The notes beneath the pieces are model-generated. The model did not search any database and was not told the DNA's origin. It saw nothing but the letters and a program-made list of their open reading frames with translations. This document shows positions 8,128 through 16,638 of a stretch of DNA of 64,000 nt, in pieces. How positions within the stretch are numbered: position 1 is the first letter of the stretch; each line of letters starts with the position of its first letter. Source of the DNA: Candidatus Fermentibacterota bacterium (GTDB lineage Bacteria > Fermentibacterota > Fermentibacteria > Fermentibacterales > JCC-6); the NCBI GenBank assembly GCA_030609965.1, contig JAUWSQ010000007.1:1-64000 (forward strand), written 5' to 3'. Made by a program: the position numbers and the translations under genes.

Positions 8128-10220
8128 ATCAAGCTATGCCGGTAATAGCCCTGGCTGGAAATCCTAATTCCGGCAAAACTTCCATATTCAACGCACTTAC
8201 CGGCGCAAAGCAGCATGTGGCAAACTATCCCGGAATCACTGTGGAGATCAAGGAGGGGAAAGCTCATTCGGGTGAGTTTACCGCTGAAGTTATCGATCTG
8301 CCGGGAACGTACAGCCTTACACCATACTCCCCCGATGAGGTTGCCGCAAGGGATTACCTTCTGGAACAGCATCCGGATGTTGTGATCCATGTTGTGGACG
8401 CTTCCAACCTTGAACGGAATCTCTACCTGACGACTCAACTAATGGAACTTGGAGTACCTGTAATAATCGCTCTTAATATGATCGATATAGCTGAAGCAAG
8501 AGAAATATGGATCGATTCGGACGGTCTTTCTCAAATACTGGGAATACCTGTAGTACGTACCATAGCCAACAGGGGAACAGGTTCCGATGAACTTCTGCAG
8601 AAAGCTATGAGTATGGCAATAGAAGGGGCCAGCTGGGTCCCGATAGACCTCTCCTACGGTCAGGCTTCAGATGATGCTCTGCGGATACTGGAGAAAAGAA
8701 TAAGGGAAACGGAACTCCTCTCGGATATGGTGCCTCCCGGATGGCTTGCATTGAGGCTGCTGGAGCAGGATTCACATACGATCAGCAGGATTGAGAAATT
8801 GAATTCGTCTGCAGGTGATGATATACTGGACATGTCAGCCGATCTGGCGGATAAAGTATTCAGGGAGATGAACGATGAAACCGAGGGTGTTATAGCCGAT
8901 CACAGGTACGGATTTGTCGCCGGTGTCGTCAAGCGGATAAAAAGCCATTCATCGCTGAACAGAGTGTACCTCTCGGACAGGATAGACAAGTTTCTGACTA
9001 ATCCCCTTCTTGGTCCTGTTGTCATGGCCGCCGTACTGTTCGGTCTTTTCCAGTTCACATTCTTCATCAGTAGCGCACCTATCGCATTGATGGAAGGGTT
9101 CTTCAGCTGGCTCCACAGTATCGCCTGGAACTTACTTCCTGAAGGATTGATCAGATCAATGATAGTCAGCGGAGCTATCGACGGTGTTGGAGGTGTAGTT
9201 GGTTTTGTACCTCTTATCATGTTCATGTTCTTCTTCATTTCCATTCTTGAGGATACAGGTTATATGGCCAGAATTGCCTTCCTGATGGACAGAATATTTC
9301 GAAAATTCGGCCTTCATGGAAATTCAATCGTCCCATTCATAGTATCGGGAGGAATCAGTGGCGGGTGCGCGGTACCTGGTATAATGGCTGCCAGAACACT
9401 CAGGGATCCAAAGGAAAGAATCGCCACGATACTCTCCGTCCCCTTCATGAACTGCGGTGCAAAACTTCCAATTTATGCCCTCCTGATAGCAGCATTCTTC
9501 TCAGCCCGGGAAGGTCTGATGCTGTTTCTTCTTATTCTCATTTCCTGGACATTCGCACTGCTCTCCGCAAGGATGCTTCGTTCCACAATTCTGAGGGGTG
9601 ACTCAACCTCATTCGTTCTTGAGCTTCCTCCCTACAGGCTTCCTTCAATGAAAAGTCTCCTCATACACATGTGGGAAAGAACGTGGCTGTATCTGAGGAA
9701 GGCTGGAACCGTTATCCTGTTCGCCTCCGTTGTGATGTGGGCTCTGATGACATTTCCTACTCTTCCGGCTGACCAGGCGTCATCACTTACCGGCAACGAA
9801 CTCGCACAGGCAAGACTGTCATATTCCATCGCTGGAAGGGCCGGCAGGGCATTCGAAAGCATAACAAAACCCCTTATGGGATTTGACTGGAAAACAGATG
9901 TGGCCCTTATCGGTGGATTCGCAGCCAAGGAGATTGTGGTTTCCACTCTTGGTACGGTCTATTCAATGGGAGAGATTGACGTCGATGACTCATCATCCCT
10001 TTCGGAGAGACTGGCGGACGAGGAGGGATGGAACCCGGTAACAGCCTTTGCTCTTATTATGTTCACTATGCTGTACATCCCATGTATAGCCACAATCGCA
10101 GTCATCAAACGTGAGACACGTTCTTGGAAATGGGCGGGATTTGCAATCGTTTACACAACAGGCGCCGCAGCGGTGGTTGCGACAGCCGCGTACCAGATAG
10201 GGATGCTTTTCAACAGTTGA
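8124..10220 (+). CDS. feoB: Ferrous iron transporter FeoB
   Basis: 698 aa, typical FeoB length. N-terminal G domain: G1 GNPNSGKTS (residue ~12), G3 DLPGTYSL, G4 NMID. Then a GDI-like helical region and a membrane part from about residue 285, with the two Gate motifs around GGISGGCAVPGIMAARTLRDP and PFMNCGAKLPIYALLIAAFF; both Cys residues thought to line the path are present. Inner-membrane Fe(II) importer driven or gated by GTP hydrolysis. Third gene of the dtxR-feoA-feoB operon, so it should be iron repressed. It converges with glgC 14 bases away. Confidence 0.97.
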   Translation: MNQAMPVIALAGNPNSGKTSIFNALTGAKQHVANYPGITVEIKEGKAHSGEFTAEVIDLPGTYSLTPYSPDEVAARDYLLEQHPDVVIHVVDASNLERNLYLTTQLMELGVPVIIALNMIDIAEAREIWIDSDGLSQILGIPVVRTIANRGTGSDELLQKAMSMAIEGASWVPIDLSYGQASDDALRILEKRIRETELLSDMVPPGWLALRLLEQDSHTISRIEKLNSSAGDDILDMSADLADKVFREMNDETEGVIADHRYGFVAGVVKRIKSHSSLNRVYLSDRIDKFLTNPLLGPVVMAAVLFGLFQFTFFISSAPIALMEGFFSWLHSIAWNLLPEGLIRSMIVSGAIDGVGGVVGFVPLIMFMFFFISILEDTGYMARIAFLMDRIFRKFGLHGNSIVPFIVSGGISGGCAVPGIMAARTLRDPKERIATILSVPFMNCGAKLPIYALLIAAFFSAREGLMLFLLILISWTFALLSARMLRSTILRGDSTSFVLELPPYRLPSMKSLLIHMWERTWLYLRKAGTVILFASVVMWALMTFPTLPADQASSLTGNELAQARLSYSIAGRAGRAFESITKPLMGFDWKTDVALIGGFAAKEIVVSTLGTVYSMGEIDVDDSSSLSERLADEEGWNPVTAFALIMFTMLYIPCIATIAVIKRETRSWKWAGFAIVYTTGAAAVVATAAYQIGMLFNS

Positions 10221-10234
10221 AACCTGAGGTTCTA

Positions 10235-11497
10235 TCAGATTACGAATCCTGGTTCGAGCGTGGCGTTTTTTGGTATGACAATGATACCTTCGCGAATGCA
10301 GAAGAGTTCTGAAGAATATTCCACAATACCCTCTTTGTTCTCGAGTCTGCACCCATCACCTATTCTTGCATTCTTATCGATGATCGCGTTCTTTATGATG
10401 CAGTTCTCCCCTATTCCAAGGGGCAGCATCTCACTGTGAATATTCCTGGGGTCAAGGTAGTGGCCCTCCCAGTAATCCGACCCGATGAACACACATTTTT
10501 CCATCACAGTTCCTCTGCGGACCTTTCCGCGCAACCCCACAATACAATCAGTTAATGATACACCACTTACATCGGAAGCGTCGCATATTATCGTATTGTT
10601 CATCCTGCAGTTATCTATCCTTGCTCCAGGAAGGGCTCTTGCCCGAGTATAAAGTGGAGAGAAGCTTGTATACATATCAAAGTCCGGATCGGGGCGCGCC
10701 ATATCCAGATTGGCCTTGAAGAAACTGGAGATGGTTCCGATGTCGGACCAGTAACCGTCGAACATATACGAAGCCAATCTGTATGACCCTATGGAATGCG
10801 GTATGATCTCCTTCCCGAAATCAATGACATCAGGTTCCTTCTCAAGTACTTCCCTGAGGATATCCGGAGAGAACATGTATATGCCCATACTTCCCAGAAA
10901 TGGTCTTGATGCGGAGGTTCCTTCCTGAGTGCTCATCAGCCCTTCAAGCTCGTCAGCCGGGGGCTTTTCCCTGAACTCGGTGATAAGACCATCACCGCCC
11001 ACTTTCATGATTCCCAGGGAGGGAGCCTCGGCGGCAGTGACAGGTTTAGTTGCAATGGTGATATCTGCCTTACTGCTTTCATGGCACCTGGCAAACTCTC
11101 TGAAATCCATTCTGTAAAGCTGATCACCTGAGAGTATAAGAACCAGATCCGGATGCTGGCTGTTGATGTATTTCAGGCTCTGCCTGACCGCATCAGCGGT
11201 TCCCTGGAACCACTCTCTGTTTTCGTCGGTCTGTTCGGCTGCAAGAATGGAGACAAAACCGTTCGTGAACCTGTCAAATCTGTACGTACGCGCCACATGT
11301 GTATTCAGGCTCTCGCTGTTATACTGTGTAAGGACAAGCATATGCCTAATCTGATCATTGATGCAGTTTGAGATTGGTATGTCAATAAGCCGGTACTTGC
11401 CGCCGATAGGAACAGCAGGTTTGCTCCTGTCCCGGGTAAGGGGAAAGAGCCTGGTTCCCCTTCCTCCTCCAAGAATCACTGCAACTATCCTTTTCAT
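10235..11497 (-). CDS. glgC: Glucose-1-phosphate adenylyltransferase
   Basis: 420 aa, the expected length. Makes ADP-glucose from glucose-1-phosphate and ATP for glycogen synthesis. The nucleotidyltransferase N-terminus has GGGRGTRLFPLTRDRSKPA and PIGGKYRLIDIPISNCI. Active-site regions SGDQLYRMDF, GSMGIYMF and GYWSDIGTI follow, and the C-terminal part is a left-handed beta-helix (NCRMNNTIICDASDVSG, IIDKNARIGDG). No other glycogen genes are near. It starts divergently from the DUF2089 gene. Confidence 0.96.
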   Translation of the reverse strand: MKRIVAVILGGGRGTRLFPLTRDRSKPAVPIGGKYRLIDIPISNCINDQIRHMLVLTQYNSESLNTHVARTYRFDRFTNGFVSILAAEQTDENREWFQGTADAVRQSLKYINSQHPDLVLILSGDQLYRMDFREFARCHESSKADITIATKPVTAAEAPSLGIMKVGGDGLITEFREKPPADELEGLMSTQEGTSASRPFLGSMGIYMFSPDILREVLEKEPDVIDFGKEIIPHSIGSYRLASYMFDGYWSDIGTISSFFKANLDMARPDPDFDMYTSFSPLYTRARALPGARIDNCRMNNTIICDASDVSGVSLTDCIVGLRGKVRRGTVMEKCVFIGSDYWEGHYLDPRNIHSEMLPLGIGENCIIKNAIIDKNARIGDGCRLENKEGIVEYSSELFCIREGIIVIPKNATLEPGFVI

Positions 11498-11599
11498 TTA
11501 TCCCCCCAGGTTGATCCATAGGCAATAGAATCATGCCATCGCCTGGAGTCAAGGATCTGGAAATGACGCGATTCGTATATTAATATTTTCACTTGATAC

Positions 11600-11627
11600 T
11601 TGACATTTTTTAATGTTTTCGTATATT
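11600..11627 (+). promoter_or_regulatory. Sigma70-type promoter for the DUF2089 operon
   Basis: TTGACA at 11600-11605 and TATATT at 11622-11627, 16-bp spacing, in a strongly AT-rich stretch. A good ribosome site (TTGGAGG) stands before the ATG at 11653. Confidence 0.65.
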
Positions 11628-11652
11628 TTTTTTAAGTTATTGGAGGTTACAC

Positions 11653-12003
11653 ATGGATATTGGTAATGCGAATTGTCCTGACTGCGGAAAACCGATGACA
11701 CCGGTTACCTGTGAATGCCAGTTCTGCGACATCAGGATGGAGGGAAAATTTACGGTTTCAATTCTCTCCCAGCTGTCTGCCTCAGACCAGGCGCTCGTAA
11801 TAGCATTTGTGCGCAATTACGGGTCTATTAAGAAGATTCAGAAACTCCTTGATGTGAGCTATCCCACTGCAAGGGCTCGTATCGCAGATCTGATACAGAG
11901 ACTGGATTCAACTATGGAGGTGACGGAGAACATGGAAAGCAAGATTCTTGAGAAACTCCAGCGGGGAGACATCTCCTTCTCCGAAGCGATGGAGGAACTC
12001 TGA
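11653..12003 (+). CDS. DUF2089 zinc-ribbon/HTH protein
   Basis: 116 aa. An N-terminal zinc ribbon (CPDCGKPM...CECQFC) precedes a helix-turn-helix-like region (SASDQALVIAFVRNYGSIKKIQKLLDVSYPTARARIADLI), the pattern of DUF2089, a putative DNA-binding family. The C-terminal helix pair ESKILEKLQRGDISFSEAMEEL matches the first helices of the SHOCT-like protein two genes downstream. Probably the regulator of the three-gene unit; it ends with a TGATG overlap with the next gene. Confidence 0.85.
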   Translation: MDIGNANCPDCGKPMTPVTCECQFCDIRMEGKFTVSILSQLSASDQALVIAFVRNYGSIKKIQKLLDVSYPTARARIADLIQRLDSTMEVTENMESKILEKLQRGDISFSEAMEEL

Positions 12004-12260
12004 TGCCTGCCTGCATACTCCTGCTCAGAATAAAGAAATTCTTTATCCCGCTGCCCTGGTTCCTCGTCTGGTGTCTTGGAGCACCATTCGTTCTTCTAGG
12101 ATGGTTCGTAGGGCATATCTGGCTGATCTTCGATCCTGACAGTTATCCGATGCGCGCTGCCAGCGAATCATGGCGGGTTCTCATGTTACTGATGAACCTT
12201 CATGGAACCGAAGTAAAGGTCGATACTGGTACTGAAAACATATTGATAAAGTTCATATAA
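12003..12260 (+). CDS. Small membrane protein in the DUF2089 operon
   Basis: 85 aa. A hydrophobic segment, FFIPLPWFLVWCLGAPFVLL, continues into WFVGHIWLIF, enough for one or two membrane spans. A basic N-terminus and a soluble C-terminal tail (about 45 residues) flank it. I do not recognise the family. The ATG overlaps the TGA of the DUF2089 gene, and the SHOCT-like gene begins 21 bases after it, so it belongs to that operon. An envelope-stress or membrane-sensing role is a guess from context. Confidence 0.7.
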   Translation: MPACILLLRIKKFFIPLPWFLVWCLGAPFVLLGWFVGHIWLIFDPDSYPMRAASESWRVLMLLMNLHGTEVKVDTGTENILIKFI

Positions 12261-12281
12261 CCCGTAAGAAGGGGGAATACA

Positions 12282-12695
12282 ATGAAGAACGATTCACGCA
12301 AAAAGATCCTGGAAATGCTCTCCGATGGCAAGATCACCGTTGAGGAAGCCACAGCGCTTCTGTCGAAACTTCAGGATCCTGAAATCGCCGATGATGAGAT
12401 CATCGAAACTGAATCCGGAGGAGTCAAGAAAAGAACTCCGAAGTACCTGAGAGTAGTGGTGGACTCCGCCGGCGGTGACAAGGTTAACGTTAGGGTACCC
12501 ATGAGCCTTTTGAAGACAGGCATCAAGCTGTCAGCCCTTGTTCCCGGTAACGCTGCTGAACAGATGAGCAACCATGGATTCGATCTTTCCCAGCTCTCCA
12601 AGCTTGACGGGGATGAGCTTATCGAAGCACTAAGCGATCTTCAGGTAGATGTGGACAGCGCCGATGGAGATAAGGTAAGAGTTTTCACCGAATAG
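12282..12695 (+). CDS. SHOCT-like domain protein
   Basis: 137 aa. Residues 4-32 (RKKILEMLSDGKITVEEATALLSKL) form the short helical hairpin found in SHOCT/YvlB/LiaX-like proteins. The rest contains two related segments: VVDSAGGDKVNVRVP at about 55 and VDVDSADGDKVRVFTE at the C-terminus. Such proteins accompany DUF2089 or envelope-stress genes in several phyla. The ribosome site is AAGGGGG. The last ~27 bases of this gene occur again, diverged, at 13724-13750 beyond the inserted methyltransferase gene. Confidence 0.8.
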   Translation: MKNDSRKKILEMLSDGKITVEEATALLSKLQDPEIADDEIIETESGGVKKRTPKYLRVVVDSAGGDKVNVRVPMSLLKTGIKLSALVPGNAAEQMSNHGFDLSQLSKLDGDELIEALSDLQVDVDSADGDKVRVFTE

Positions 12696-12730
12696 AAAAC
12701 GCGCTTTCTATTGTCATACTTTCGTTCGTA

Positions 12731-13591
12731 CTAATGCAATGGAATGCTGTAGTACCTGCTTGTCTTCATTGAGTTATCAATGCTGCACAATCCAACTTGT
12801 CCAAAATCTACAGCAATTCTTACTCGACTGTCGCTGGCAATGCTGTTCCACGCTCTTGCCATACCTTCAGACCAGGTAATATCATCGAAAACAAGAAGTG
12901 CTGTTTCAGCAAGAAAGGGTAGAATCTGTTCAAAGTATGCCAGTGTTGCATGTTCATCGTGGTGACCGTCAACAAAAACGAAATCAACCGGCTGCCGGGC
13001 AGTAAGAACATCGACAAGTGTGTCCTGAAAGTTCCCAACTACTATTTCTACGGAATCGAGACCGAGGTGCTGGAAGTTATTCATGGCAATATCTGCGAGT
13101 GAAGCTGCCCCCTCCAGAGATACAAGGCACCCATGTCCATTCAGGGTCAACGCTGTAGCCTGATAGGCTGCTGACAGACCAACCGCTGTTCCCATTTCGA
13201 CGCACGAATCCGGCTGGATGGTTCGAATGAGTTTGAACAGTAACAGGCACCAGAAGGGTGGTTTGCTAGCTACCTGGCTGATATAGCCAAGTGTATCTAT
13301 TACTTCGACACCAGCTCGCATTTCATCCGGTTTCAGATTCGAGTCCTGCTCTCTAGCTCCGAAGTCCGTACGTGTAACCTGCTCAGTAGACAAATTCATC
13401 TCGGCACGCAGACGCTCTATACGATCGACCGAGTTTACTTCTTCCTGTGTTAAGGAGCCCTTCAATGCTGCTCTGACACTTTGCTGGATAGAGAATGATA
13501 TTCGATTTCCATTATGGCCTAAACGATAGAGATCCCATGAGCGTACAAATTTGCGGTGAAACTTACGAGCTACTTTAGTTACAATGGACAT
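12731..13591 (-). CDS. Class I SAM-dependent methyltransferase (Methyltransf_24-like)
   Basis: 286 aa from ATG 13591, which has GGAGGT just upstream; a TTG at 13606 is less likely. A Rossmann methyltransferase: motif I is CVEMGTAVGLSAAYQATAL (about residue 125), followed by VSLEGAASLADIAMNNF, then VDFVFVDGHHDEHATLAYFEQILPFL and ALLVFDDI. The VDGHHD motif is typical of Methyltransf_24, also seen in O-methyltransferases and glycan-modifying enzymes. The acceptor substrate is unknown. It points against its neighbours and sits between the SHOCT-like gene and a second, diverged copy of that gene's 3' end, so it is probably an insertion. Confidence 0.88.
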   Translation of the reverse strand: MSIVTKVARKFHRKFVRSWDLYRLGHNGNRISFSIQQSVRAALKGSLTQEEVNSVDRIERLRAEMNLSTEQVTRTDFGAREQDSNLKPDEMRAGVEVIDTLGYISQVASKPPFWCLLLFKLIRTIQPDSCVEMGTAVGLSAAYQATALTLNGHGCLVSLEGAASLADIAMNNFQHLGLDSVEIVVGNFQDTLVDVLTARQPVDFVFVDGHHDEHATLAYFEQILPFLAETALLVFDDITWSEGMARAWNSIASDSRVRIAVDFGQVGLCSIDNSMKTSRYYSIPLH

Positions 13592-13714
13592 GAAACCTCC
13601 CGGCAAAGAATGTACACTCGTTCGGCGTTTTACAATAATTCAACTGCAAATAAGCATGTTTAAAATTTTCATGTGTGATAATATCAGTCTAATGAAAATA
13701 GGTCAAGAATGGAT

Positions 13715-13750
13715 GATGATGATGATAAGGTCAGGCTTTTCACCGAATAG
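13715..13750 (+). pseudogene. Orphan 3'-end copy of the SHOCT-like gene
   Basis: GATAAGGTCAGGCTTTTCAC and CGAATAG repeat the last codons and stop of the SHOCT-like gene (12669-12695) with few mismatches, and a similar CGCxCTTTCT follows both. A run of GATGAT precedes it. No body of the gene is left. It marks the far edge of the segment carrying the methyltransferase gene. Confidence 0.6.
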
Positions 13751-13792
13751 GTAGTATATTCGCCTTTCTGTTAATGTAGAAAGGAAGTATCA

Positions 13793-14782
13793 GTGAAAAT
13801 TGCCCTTGCGGGAAAACAGGGTTGCGGCAGGTCCACTCTGTTCCGGGCTCTTGCGGGTTCGGCAAACGCTGACTCGGGGAAACCTCTCACGGTTAAGGTA
13901 CCCGACCACAGACTGGATTTTCTTGAAAGTATTCACAAACCGATTAAGAACACTCATGCAACAGTTGTGTTTTTCGATGTTCCAACCCCCTCCTTCTCAT
14001 CTGCGAACCTGTCTCTTATAAGGAATGCAGCAGTACTGACGATAGTCCTCGATAATTATGCTCTGGGTGATACAGTGAACGATTTCAATGAGATCGAGTC
14101 GGAGCTCATTCTGAACGATATGGCCCTGTGTGAAAAAAGGCTCGCTCGGCTTGTCAAGGAGAGCAAAGGTAAAACCAGGGAAGCCCTTCTTCTACAGAAC
14201 CTTCAGAAGCACATGGAGACCGGAAGCCCATTGCGAATTCTTGACCTTGATAAAGGTGAGTCGGCAATTCTGAATCCCTACGCGCTTCTCTCCCTCAAAC
14301 CTCTTATAGTGGTTTCCAACAGAATGGGTGATCCTGTCACTCCGGATGAGGAGCTCTCCAGTGTTGTCTCTGAGCATAGAGGAATCCTTCTAGCCATCGA
14401 CGCAGGATTCGAACTTGAACTGACCGAGATCGATGAAAGTGAGCAGGCTCCTTTTCTTGAATCAATGGGCTATTCCTCCAGCGGACTCTCCAGGCTCATC
14501 AGATCGTCCTATTCCACCCTGGACCTGATAGTATTTTTCACTATCGGAAAGGATGAAACAAGGGCATGGCCAATTCGAAAAGGTTCAACCGCTCTGGATG
14601 CTGCGGGAGCCATCCATTCCGACCTGGCAAGAGGTTTTATTCGTGCGGTAGTCATACCATGGGAGCTGTATCATGAGCATCCCGATAGAACGCTGCTAAA
14701 GGAAAAGGGAGAACTCAGGATCGAAGGCAAGGATTACACAGTCAGTGATGGTGATTTAATAGAGATCCGTTTCAACGTCTGA
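13793..14782 (+). CDS. YchF/Obg-like GTPase with degenerate P-loop and TGS domain
   Basis: 329 aa. The N-terminal GTPase-like domain reads KIALAGKQGCGRSTLFRAL. The helical middle (ESELILNDMALCEKRLARLVKE) is the YchF/Ola1 coiled-coil insert. The C-terminal TGS domain (about 240-329) has FFTIGKDETRAWPIRKGSTALDAAGAIHSDLARGFIRAVV. Compared with YchF the G1 loop has GCGRST in place of NVGKST, G3 is DVPTPSF, not DVPGL, and G4 is SNRMGD, so nucleotide binding may be altered. Its 3' end is repeated at 15638-15698. Confidence 0.85.
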   Translation: MKIALAGKQGCGRSTLFRALAGSANADSGKPLTVKVPDHRLDFLESIHKPIKNTHATVVFFDVPTPSFSSANLSLIRNAAVLTIVLDNYALGDTVNDFNEIESELILNDMALCEKRLARLVKESKGKTREALLLQNLQKHMETGSPLRILDLDKGESAILNPYALLSLKPLIVVSNRMGDPVTPDEELSSVVSEHRGILLAIDAGFELELTEIDESEQAPFLESMGYSSSGLSRLIRSSYSTLDLIVFFTIGKDETRAWPIRKGSTALDAAGAIHSDLARGFIRAVVIPWELYHEHPDRTLLKEKGELRIEGKDYTVSDGDLIEIRFNV

Positions 14783-14875
14783 TTTCACCCCTGGCTACTG
14801 ATCTAACCGGATGCTGGATACCCGTTACTGAGAGCTTGGAGATGTCACTCATTGCGTTCGCCGAACCTTCTCTGC

Positions 14876-14903
14876 ATTGACAATAAAGGGTTACTCTTGA
14901 TAT
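14876..14903 (+). promoter_or_regulatory. Possible promoter ahead of the 15.1-kb gene
   Basis: TTGACA at about 14878 followed, 16 bp on, by GATATT. The -10 is weak. It lies within the 290-base gap between the GTPase gene and the next CDS; I see nothing else in that gap. Confidence 0.3.
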
Positions 14904-15075
14904 TCTTCCAATGTAAAGCATGTGAGGATTGAAGTTGCTGGATATTTGTTCAGGTTGTTTTACCGTTGAAGCAATAACAGGGCTTCTCTTACTGAATGTT
15001 TGATTAAGTAAGTGTACGCAGTTTTCAGTGATTTGTAATGTTAGGATTAATCAGAAATTTATCAAAGGAGATAAA

Positions 15076-15612
15076 ATGGCTGTAGATACGAAATTTCAGG
15101 ATAATATTGAGAAAAGAGCCCTGAAAGCTGAAAGCATCTTCTTTGCTTCTTTCATTGCAGGACTGAATTCATTCGGTATACTGAATCAGGCCGTTATAAA
15201 CATGGCATCCCGTCGCGCAGGAAAACATCTGGCCCGGCTTGCAGAACTGACTGATTTCAGTGAATCAGATATGCAAGAATGTGCAAAGATGAGTGGTGAG
15301 GAGAAATTCGGAAAGTCTGTTAAGCTTGTAAACAAAGTATTACCTATTTCAAAAGATATCGAAATGAAAAAGGATAATGGTAATATCATAATCAGTATAA
15401 GAAACAGCACCTGTAAGTTCTGCCCAAAAGGAGTTGGTGAGGCAGAATTACAGGGTACTCTATGCCCATTTCCATCACTTCTGGAATCATTCAACAACGA
15501 AATCTGGAAAAGTGAAGATATTCAGTTGATCAAGGAACGGGCAATACCGCTAATGGTAAAAGAGGGTGACTGGTGTATTTTCAAATACAGATTGAAGAAG
15601 GATTCTGAATAA
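15076..15612 (+). CDS. Cysteine-containing protein of unknown function
   Basis: 178 aa from ATG 15076, which has AAAGGAG upstream. I do not recognise it firmly. Visible features: a helical N-terminal half (IEKRALKAESIFFASFIAGLNSFGI) and a Cys-rich stretch, STCKFCPKGVGEAE then GTLCPFPSL, then KEGDWCIFKYRL at the end. This could bind a metal or carry redox thiols; a relation to the ATC-hydrolase-like family is possible but weak. Codon use is AT-richer than the neighbours. It lies between the GTPase gene and a diverged copy of that gene's 3' end, so it is likely acquired. Confidence 0.65.
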   Translation: MAVDTKFQDNIEKRALKAESIFFASFIAGLNSFGILNQAVINMASRRAGKHLARLAELTDFSESDMQECAKMSGEEKFGKSVKLVNKVLPISKDIEMKKDNGNIIISIRNSTCKFCPKGVGEAELQGTLCPFPSLLESFNNEIWKSEDIQLIKERAIPLMVKEGDWCIFKYRLKKDSE

Positions 15613-15637
15613 AAGATTACGGAAGCAGCATTTAATA

Positions 15638-15698
15638 GACGGGAGATATTACACTGTCAGTGATGGCGATATCATAGAGATCCGTTCCAACGTCTGAT
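15638..15698 (+). pseudogene. Orphan 3'-end copy of the YchF-like GTPase gene
   Basis: 61 bases matching 14723-14783 at roughly 85% identity by eye, stop codon included. It encodes DGRYYTVSDGDIIEIRSNV against EGKDYTVSDGDLIEIRFNV. Most differences are conservative, which suggests a diverged paralogue or imported allele, not a fresh duplication. No 5' part is present. Confidence 0.75.
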
Positions 15699-15700
15699 CA

Positions 15701-16624
15701 CTATCGGATACTTCTCATTGTTCTCGCTACCTTGTGCCATTCATGTACGATCTGACTGATTTCAGCAGCACCCAGGAGTATCACGCACTCCCAGTAGAGC
15801 AGGAAGAAAGTAGCCATGACCCTTGCAAACGAACCGTAGACCACTCCCCACCCCGGATGACCGATCACCCACATATAAAGCTGTGTACCAAGGCCGGTGA
15901 ACACCGCGGCAATAACTGTTGCAAGAAATGCCTGCCTGATGCTGATCTTTCGGTTTGGAGCAGCCTTGAAAAGAGTAAAGAACAGCAGCATAGTGAAGGT
16001 AATACCCAGTATCTTTGCCAGACCGCCTCCGGTTAGGTGTCCGATGAACGGCCATTGGGAGACAATGTCACCTACCGGGCTGTCCACAACCAGCCGTGCC
16101 ATTGTCGAAAAGATCAGCGAGGAGACAAAACAGAGTGCAACAAGCAGAGCCAGAACGAAATCATACAACTTCCCCAGAACGATATTGCGGCCTCTTGCTA
16201 CTTCGAATACTTTGTCAAAAGCTGTTCGAATGGTTCCGAAAAGCCGGCTGACAAGCCAGAGAAGAAAAGCGAAGCCCACTATTCCCGGTATTCCGGCATT
16301 ACCTGTGATGATCGTGTTCTCGATATCGTTCCTCATTAGCTCGGGAACAAGAGGGTTCGCAGTATCGAGCCAGTTCGTAAGACCCTGCTGCAGCCCCTCG
16401 TCCTCCTGGAATGCAAGACCGCTGAATGTAAGTATCATCAAGCCAAGCGGAAGGATGGTTATCAGTACATTGAAGGAAATGGCCGCAGCTGAGAAGAACA
16501 CACTGTCATCATTCCATCGGTTGTAAAGCCTTCTTCCGAAGAATCTGATGAAGATCCATGATCTGTGAAAGTACCTTCTTATTGAGGCAGTCCAAATGGG
16601 AGAAAGTTCACGCCATGATCCCAT
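15701..16624 (-). CDS. YihY/BrkB-family membrane protein
   Basis: 307 aa with about six membrane spans. The family signature SAAAISFNVLITILPLGLMILTF is at residues 43-66, followed by a conserved segment around FGTIRTAFDKVFEV and, near the end, YGSFARVMATFFLLYWECVILLGAAE. Once called ribonuclease BN by mistake, the family has no settled function; some members affect envelope or virulence traits. It follows glmS by 14 bases on the same strand, so it may be the last gene of glmM-glmS-yihY. Confidence 0.9.
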   Translation of the reverse strand: MGSWRELSPIWTASIRRYFHRSWIFIRFFGRRLYNRWNDDSVFFSAAAISFNVLITILPLGLMILTFSGLAFQEDEGLQQGLTNWLDTANPLVPELMRNDIENTIITGNAGIPGIVGFAFLLWLVSRLFGTIRTAFDKVFEVARGRNIVLGKLYDFVLALLVALCFVSSLIFSTMARLVVDSPVGDIVSQWPFIGHLTGGGLAKILGITFTMLLFFTLFKAAPNRKISIRQAFLATVIAAVFTGLGTQLYMWVIGHPGWGVVYGSFARVMATFFLLYWECVILLGAAEISQIVHEWHKVARTMRSIR

Positions 16625-16638
16625 TTTGGCAGTCAGAT

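Noticed and set aside
15897-16526. 209-codon ORF antisense to the YihY gene
   Set aside because: Low-complexity Ser/Arg composition typical of shadow frames; the opposite strand encodes a conserved membrane protein.
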